Assembly: GCA_902492555.1 (NCBI GenBank)
Contig: CABUMH010000052.1
Location: 1 to 26,065 of the forward strand
From: Eisenbergiella sp900555195
GTDB taxonomy: Bacteria > Bacillota > Clostridia > Lachnospirales > Lachnospiraceae
Length of the DNA stretch: 26,065 nucleotides
Direction: 5' to 3'
Part shown: in pieces, positions 22,624-26,065 of the stretch
How positions within the stretch are numbered: the first letter of the stretch is position 1
Layout: each line of letters starts with the position of its first letter
Notes under the pieces: model-generated
Seen by the model: only the letters and a program-made list of their open reading frames with translations
Databases searched by the model: none
What the model was told of the DNA's origin: nothing
Made by a program: the position numbers and the translations under genes

Positions 22624-23433
22624 ATGTGGACAATTATCAAAACGGAATGGCTGAAGCTTCGGCGATGCCAGATCCTGCTGGTGGGCATTGTCTCTTTGGC
22701 TTTATGCCCCGTGGTACAATACGGCAGCCAGCTCATCGTAGATCCGGCAATCCGGGAGCCCAACTATGATTTCTCCCACCTCTTTGCCAGCGTTATCTGG
22801 GGAAATACTCAGGTATTTCTTCCCATCAGCCTGGTAATGATAGGCGGATGGCTCATCGACCGGGAGACCACCCATGATACCCTGAAAAATCTGCTCCCCG
22901 TCCCTGTATCCTATCCCAGGCTCCTCGAGGGAAAGCTGGCAGTGACCGGAACGCTGGCCTTTCTGTTCGGAATTTACAGCGTAATCGTAACCCTGCTGAC
23001 CGGAACACTGGCCGGACTTCCCGGATTTGCTCCTTCCGTTCTCCTTCGCCAGGGCGGGCAGGTCATCGCTGCGTCCCTGACCACCTTTTTGGTCTGTATG
23101 CCCATGATCCTGATTTTCGGCCAGGTACGCGGAGCATATTTGGGCGGCTCTATCCTGACTTTTTTCCTGGGATACTGCATTCTGTTCTTCAAAAGCGGTT
23201 TCCTGCTTTCTGCCTATCCCTTCTCCGCCGCCCTGGTTCTGGCTGGGTTTGATATGCAGGAATATAACGGTGCAACGCAGGAACCCAGCATTCCTCTGGC
23301 TCTCATAGGAATGACGGCCACCATAATTGCGGCCATGGCGATCCTGTTTTTCTCCCATCCGGGCAGCCATGCAGGAACTGCCAAAAAGAAAAAGTCCAGG
23401 AGCCGGGGCAGACGCAGGGCGCAGAAGCAGTAA
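22624..23433 (+). CDS. ABC-2 type permease 2 (LanG/CprC-like)
   Basis: This 269-residue protein has about six membrane helices, homologous in layout to permease 1. It opens with IIKTEWLKLRRCQILLVG and contains LIDRETTHDTLKNLLPVPVSYPRLLEGKLAV, the counterpart of the box in permease 1. The last 20 residues are very basic (Lys/Arg-rich after SHPGSHAGT) and should lie in the cytoplasm. The ATG at 22624 follows GAGGAGGTGAAAAAA. It is the last gene of the operon. The two permeases probably form a heterodimer over two copies of the ATPase. Confidence 0.88.
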   Translation: MWTIIKTEWLKLRRCQILLVGIVSLALCPVVQYGSQLIVDPAIREPNYDFSHLFASVIWGNTQVFLPISLVMIGGWLIDRETTHDTLKNLLPVPVSYPRLLEGKLAVTGTLAFLFGIYSVIVTLLTGTLAGLPGFAPSVLLRQGGQVIAASLTTFLVCMPMILIFGQVRGAYLGGSILTFFLGYCILFFKSGFLLSAYPFSAALVLAGFDMQEYNGATQEPSIPLALIGMTATIIAAMAILFFSHPGSHAGTAKKKKSRSRGRRRAQKQ

Positions 23434-23435
23434 CG

Positions 23436-23455
23436 CTGCGGAGTAGAATCCGCAG
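23436..23455 (+). terminator. Weak hairpin after the ABC operon
   Basis: CTGCGGA and TCCGCAG form a perfect 7-bp stem with a 6-base loop three bases after the permease stop. No T-tract follows, so intrinsic termination is uncertain. Confidence 0.4.
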
Positions 23456-23498
23456 GATATAACCTGGGGAATATAAGGACTGTTATCCCTCAAAAGTA

Positions 23499-23507
23499 TG
23501 TTATAAT
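23499..23507 (+). promoter_or_regulatory. Extended -10 promoter before the GH88-like gene
   Basis: TGTTATAAT is a perfect TATAAT with TG one base upstream; a -35 is not evident. Transcription would give a leader of about 125 nt before the start at 23642. Nothing else is recognised in this leader. Confidence 0.5.
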
Positions 23508-23641
23508 AAAGCCATATAAATTATCATACTGCAAAGAAACAATGGCCATCCGATATCAAGAAGCGACGCATAAGAGGAAGCGGTCTTGCGCACTCCCGAA
23601 AAGCAAAGCGGAAACGGATGAGCGGGAAATGGGGGATTTGT

Positions 23642-24604
23642 ATGAATGATGAAAAAATCAGAAAGGTGAAACTCGCTCTTCTGTCCATGCAGCGTTATTC
23701 CTGGGAGCAAGGCGTCGCTTCCCATGCTTTTCTTGATCTTGGCGAAGAGGAAACGGCCATCGCGCTGGCCAAAAGTGCTGCTCTCAGGCAGACCGAAGAC
23801 GGCCGGGCCGGCGTAATCGGATCTTCTGACGCTGCAACTGATCCCTGCGCTCCCGGCGAAGCGATTGTGGAAGCCTGGCGTCTTACGAACGATCCTTTCT
23901 TTAAAGATTCCCTGGAGCGGCTCCTGGACTGGGCGCTGAATCAGGCTCCCAAAACTTCCTGCGGCGTGATATGTCATGTCGTTAATACGCGGCAGGTATG
24001 GGCGGATTCCTGCTATATGCTCCCTCCCTTCCTAGCCGCTGCCGGATATATCCGTGAAGCCGTTGAACAAATGGAAGGCTATCACAGGCTCCTATGTGAT
24101 CCCCGTACAGGCCTGCTCCATCATATCTGGAATGAAGACACCGGCCGCTTTGACCGGGCCGATTATTGGGGAGGCGCCAGCGGCTGGGCTGTAGCCGCCA
24201 TGGCCCGGATGCTGCGGCGCCTTCCAGGGACGGAGAATCCCTTCAGGCAGCGGATTCTGGCCATGGAACTGCCGCTCATCCAGGCGCTTGAGGGAGTCGT
24301 GCGCCCGGACGGACTGGCGCATGACGTCCTTGACCGCCCGGATACCTTTGTGGAAGTGAATTTCTCTCAGATGTATGCCTATGCCATCTTTACAGGCATT
24401 GCGGACGGCTGGCTGCCCGATACATACAGGCCTCTTGCCGAAAAAATGCGTGCTGCCGCCAATAAATGGGTGGATGCGGACGGTTATGTCCGGCAGGTCT
24501 GCGGAGCTCCTGATTTCAGCAGCCCAGGGACCTCGCCTGAGGGGCAGGCCTTCTGTCTGTTGATGGAGGCGGCGGCCAGGCGGGCGGGAGCGCTTGATCT
24601 TTAA
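23642..24604 (+). CDS. GH88/GH105-like unsaturated glycuronyl hydrolase
   Basis: This 320-residue protein has the (alpha/alpha)6-barrel style of family 88/105 glycoside hydrolases. MQRYSWEQGVASHAFLDLG opens the barrel. VWADSCYMLPPFLA, with Asp122 in the place of the first catalytic Asp, and DYWGGASGWAVAAMARML match conserved blocks. Family members hydrate and release unsaturated uronic acids from oligosaccharides made by pectin, rhamnogalacturonan or glycosaminoglycan lyases. There is no signal peptide, so it acts inside the cell on imported oligosaccharide. No transporter or lyase is adjacent, so the substrate is open. The start at 23642 follows GGGGGATTTGT; ATG 23618 is an alternative. It converges with the AAA ATPase gene with only 12 nt between stops. 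Confidence 0.78.
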   Translation: MNDEKIRKVKLALLSMQRYSWEQGVASHAFLDLGEEETAIALAKSAALRQTEDGRAGVIGSSDAATDPCAPGEAIVEAWRLTNDPFFKDSLERLLDWALNQAPKTSCGVICHVVNTRQVWADSCYMLPPFLAAAGYIREAVEQMEGYHRLLCDPRTGLLHHIWNEDTGRFDRADYWGGASGWAVAAMARMLRRLPGTENPFRQRILAMELPLIQALEGVVRPDGLAHDVLDRPDTFVEVNFSQMYAYAIFTGIADGWLPDTYRPLAEKMRAAANKWVDADGYVRQVCGAPDFSSPGTSPEGQAFCLLMEAAARRAGALDL

Positions 24605-24616
24605 GGGCTGATCGCC

Positions 24617-25831
24617 TCAATTCCATTCCTTCTCCAGTAAGAAGTCCCGGATATTGCGGTGCTTGATCCCGTTCCGGCTCATATCGAACTCATCCAGGGT
24701 AACCACATATTTGGGGAAGTTATCCCGAATGTGGTCATATACGCCGAATTCCCTTTGAATCGTATCCTCCGAAGCCAGAAGATAGGCGACCTGGACATAC
24801 AGCTTGTTCCCTTGTTTTTCACATACGAAGTCGATCTCTTTATCTCCCACCTTCCCGATGGTGACGGTATAGCCGCGGCGCAGCAGCTCCATATAAACAA
24901 CATTCTCCAAAACCAGGTTGATATCCTTCCTGTTCCCGCCGAACACCGCTTCCCGTATACCATGATCGGCCACATAATGTTTCTCATTAACAGAAAGAAG
25001 CCTCTTTCCCTGCAGATCCTGGCGTTTCACCCGGTAGAATAAAAAAGCATCCGTACAGGCTTTGATATAATTCAACACAGTTTCCGGGGCCACTGACCGT
25101 CCCTCGCTTTTCAGATACTTAGAAATAGCCGTAGAGGAAAAGGTGGTTCCGATGTTGGCAGTGATATACGCAACGATCCGCTCCAACATATCCACATCCC
25201 GGATATTGTTGCGCCTGACAATATCCTTCAGTTCCACTGAATTGAACAGGTCATGCAGATATAGGCGGCAGGCTGTCTCCTCATAACACAGATTGGCAAG
25301 ATAAGGCATGCCTCCGGCGGTCAGATACTTGCTGAAACACCGATGAAGATCGGCATCCGGGCAGATTGTATGATATAACTCGACAAATTCCCCAAAAGAA
25401 AAGGGATAGATTACAAACTCTACATACCTCCCTGCCAGATATGTGGCCAGTTCTCCGGAAAGGAGCTTGGCATTAGAGCCAGTGATATAGATATCACAGT
25501 CCAATTCCACCCGAAGAGAGTTGATGCATTTTTCCCAAGAATCCACCTCCTGAATTTCATCAAAAAAAAGATATACCTTTCCCTGACTTTCGGAAGCTCT
25601 ATGAACAATCTCGTCGTGAAGTGCAGCTGCCGTACAGAGATGGGCATTACTCATATTTTCAAAATTGATGGAGATAAATTGACCGCTATCTATACCTGAG
25701 GAACAAAGTTCTTCTTTAATCAACTCCAACATAACCGATTTCCCGCTGCGCCGAATGCCTGTCAGAACTTTTATTAAATCCTTTCCGATAAAAGGGCGGA
25801 TGCGGCTCATATATGTTTCCCGCTTGATCAT
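24617..25831 (-). CDS. AAA-family ATPase with DUF4143-like C-terminus
   Basis: This 404-residue protein has an N-terminal AAA_14-type ATPase domain (Walker A GIRRSGKS at 25-32; Walker B YLFFDEIQEV; sensor ITGSNAKLLS; RYVEFVIYPFSFGEF). A winged-helix-like middle region follows (SSTAISKYLKSEGRSVAPETVLNYI). The C-terminal domain has EIDFVCEKQGNKLYVQVAY, which recalls a PD-(D/E)XK nuclease fold in which the Lys of the active site is missing, as is usual for DUF4143. These proteins are very common in gut anaerobes, often in many copies, and have no settled function. The start at 25831 follows AAGAAGGAGGGG. It is probably monocistronic, with an AT-rich upstream region. Confidence 0.87.
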   Translation of the reverse strand: MIKRETYMSRIRPFIGKDLIKVLTGIRRSGKSVMLELIKEELCSSGIDSGQFISINFENMSNAHLCTAAALHDEIVHRASESQGKVYLFFDEIQEVDSWEKCINSLRVELDCDIYITGSNAKLLSGELATYLAGRYVEFVIYPFSFGEFVELYHTICPDADLHRCFSKYLTAGGMPYLANLCYEETACRLYLHDLFNSVELKDIVRRNNIRDVDMLERIVAYITANIGTTFSSTAISKYLKSEGRSVAPETVLNYIKACTDAFLFYRVKRQDLQGKRLLSVNEKHYVADHGIREAVFGGNRKDINLVLENVVYMELLRRGYTVTIGKVGDKEIDFVCEKQGNKLYVQVAYLLASEDTIQREFGVYDHIRDNFPKYVVTLDEFDMSRNGIKHRNIRDFLLEKEWN

Positions 25832-26065
25832 GGCAATTCCCCTCCTTCTTTTACAATACAACAATTCATATAGATCTGAACTGCAACAATTAATTTTATA
25901 ATAATATAAGTATATCTGAATATCAAATGATTATTCTATTTTTATCAGTTATACTTGATATATTTGTAACAGTTCAGGCAACCTGGTCGGAAGGAGCCAG
26001 GTGCGCACGCCCTTAACTTCCTGAGTTTTTTAACCCTCAACGCTAATTGCAGTCATCACTTGTCC
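25832..26065. other. Gene-free right edge with short hairpin
   Basis: No gene is supported in these 234 bases. The first 130 are AT-rich and probably hold the AAA ATPase promoter, with CAACAATT present twice (near 25859 and 25884). TTTGTAACAGTT at 25963-25974 repeats the 12-mer at 4242-4253. ACCTGG (25981-25986) and CCAGGT (25997-26002) form a small hairpin. What it belongs to is beyond the window. Confidence 0.5.

Noticed and set aside
10..26002. CCAGGT/ACCTGG near both window edges as possible attachment sites
   Set aside because: The shared core is only six or seven bases, with no integrase, tRNA or phage genes between. It is consistent with chance.
1..26065. CRISPR arrays, tRNA/rRNA genes, insertion sequences and prophage
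   Set aside because: None of the expected regular repeat-spacer units, cloverleaf ends with TTCRANNY loops, transposase motifs or phage structural genes could be seen on either strand by reading; this was by eye only.

Overview
The window reads as chromosomal DNA of an obligately anaerobic, roughly 50% GC Firmicute, most like a gut Lachnospiraceae/Clostridia member. The basis is strong AGGAGG-type ribosome sites, a PerR regulator next to an N-terminal-rubredoxin (reverse) rubrerythrin and a desulfoferrodoxin, an archaeal/Thermotoga-type short adenosylhomocysteinase, and two-component and ABC systems typical of that group. No tRNA, rRNA, CRISPR array, insertion sequence or prophage gene was seen. 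This is a placement by style, not by phylogeny.

Region 1 (113-13351) is entirely on the minus strand. Read in transcription order it holds a sensor kinase and response regulator (8-nt overlap), an MFS transporter, a type-B carboxylesterase, an RluA pseudouridine synthase, an O-antigen-ligase-like membrane protein (overlapping the RluA gene by 16 nt), an AI-2E/YtvI-type permease, a 1125-residue fusion of an endonuclease Q-like PHP domain to a UvrD/Rep helicase, and a small SAM methyltransferase. Three oddities lie between these genes. The last codons of the response regulator are repeated in a degenerate copy just after its stop. A 21-nt leader segment carrying the ribosome site occurs before both the pseudouridine synthase and the helicase fusion. 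A near-perfect palindrome sits in the 203-bp gap upstream of the helicase fusion.

Region 2 (13491-15145, plus strand) is a compact oxygen-defence locus: perR with a good sigma-A promoter and a palindromic candidate operator, then reverse rubrerythrin and desulfoferrodoxin (superoxide reductase). It ends in three successive hairpins, the last of which can terminate both this operon and the convergent adenosylhomocysteinase gene.

Region 3 (15171-18509): adenosylhomocysteinase, a GNAT acetyltransferase and an XRE-HTH/methyltransferase fusion lie on the minus strand. A separate 98-residue XRE regulator diverges from the fusion gene across an intergenic region with an AAAGGTT/AACCTTT palindrome.

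Region 4 (18554-23433) looks like an antimicrobial-peptide sensing and export module. An OmpR-type regulator and sensor kinase (4-nt overlap) diverge from an ABC transporter made of one ATPase and two ABC-2 permeases. The ATPase has an E-loop-like segment in place of the Q-loop, as in LanFEG/Cpr-type immunity transporters. Two CTTAAGGTT direct repeats, 22 bp apart, lie upstream of the transporter.

Region 5 (23434-26065): a GH88/GH105-like glycosidase converges on an AAA ATPase with a DUF4143-like C-terminus. The last 234 bases hold no gene.
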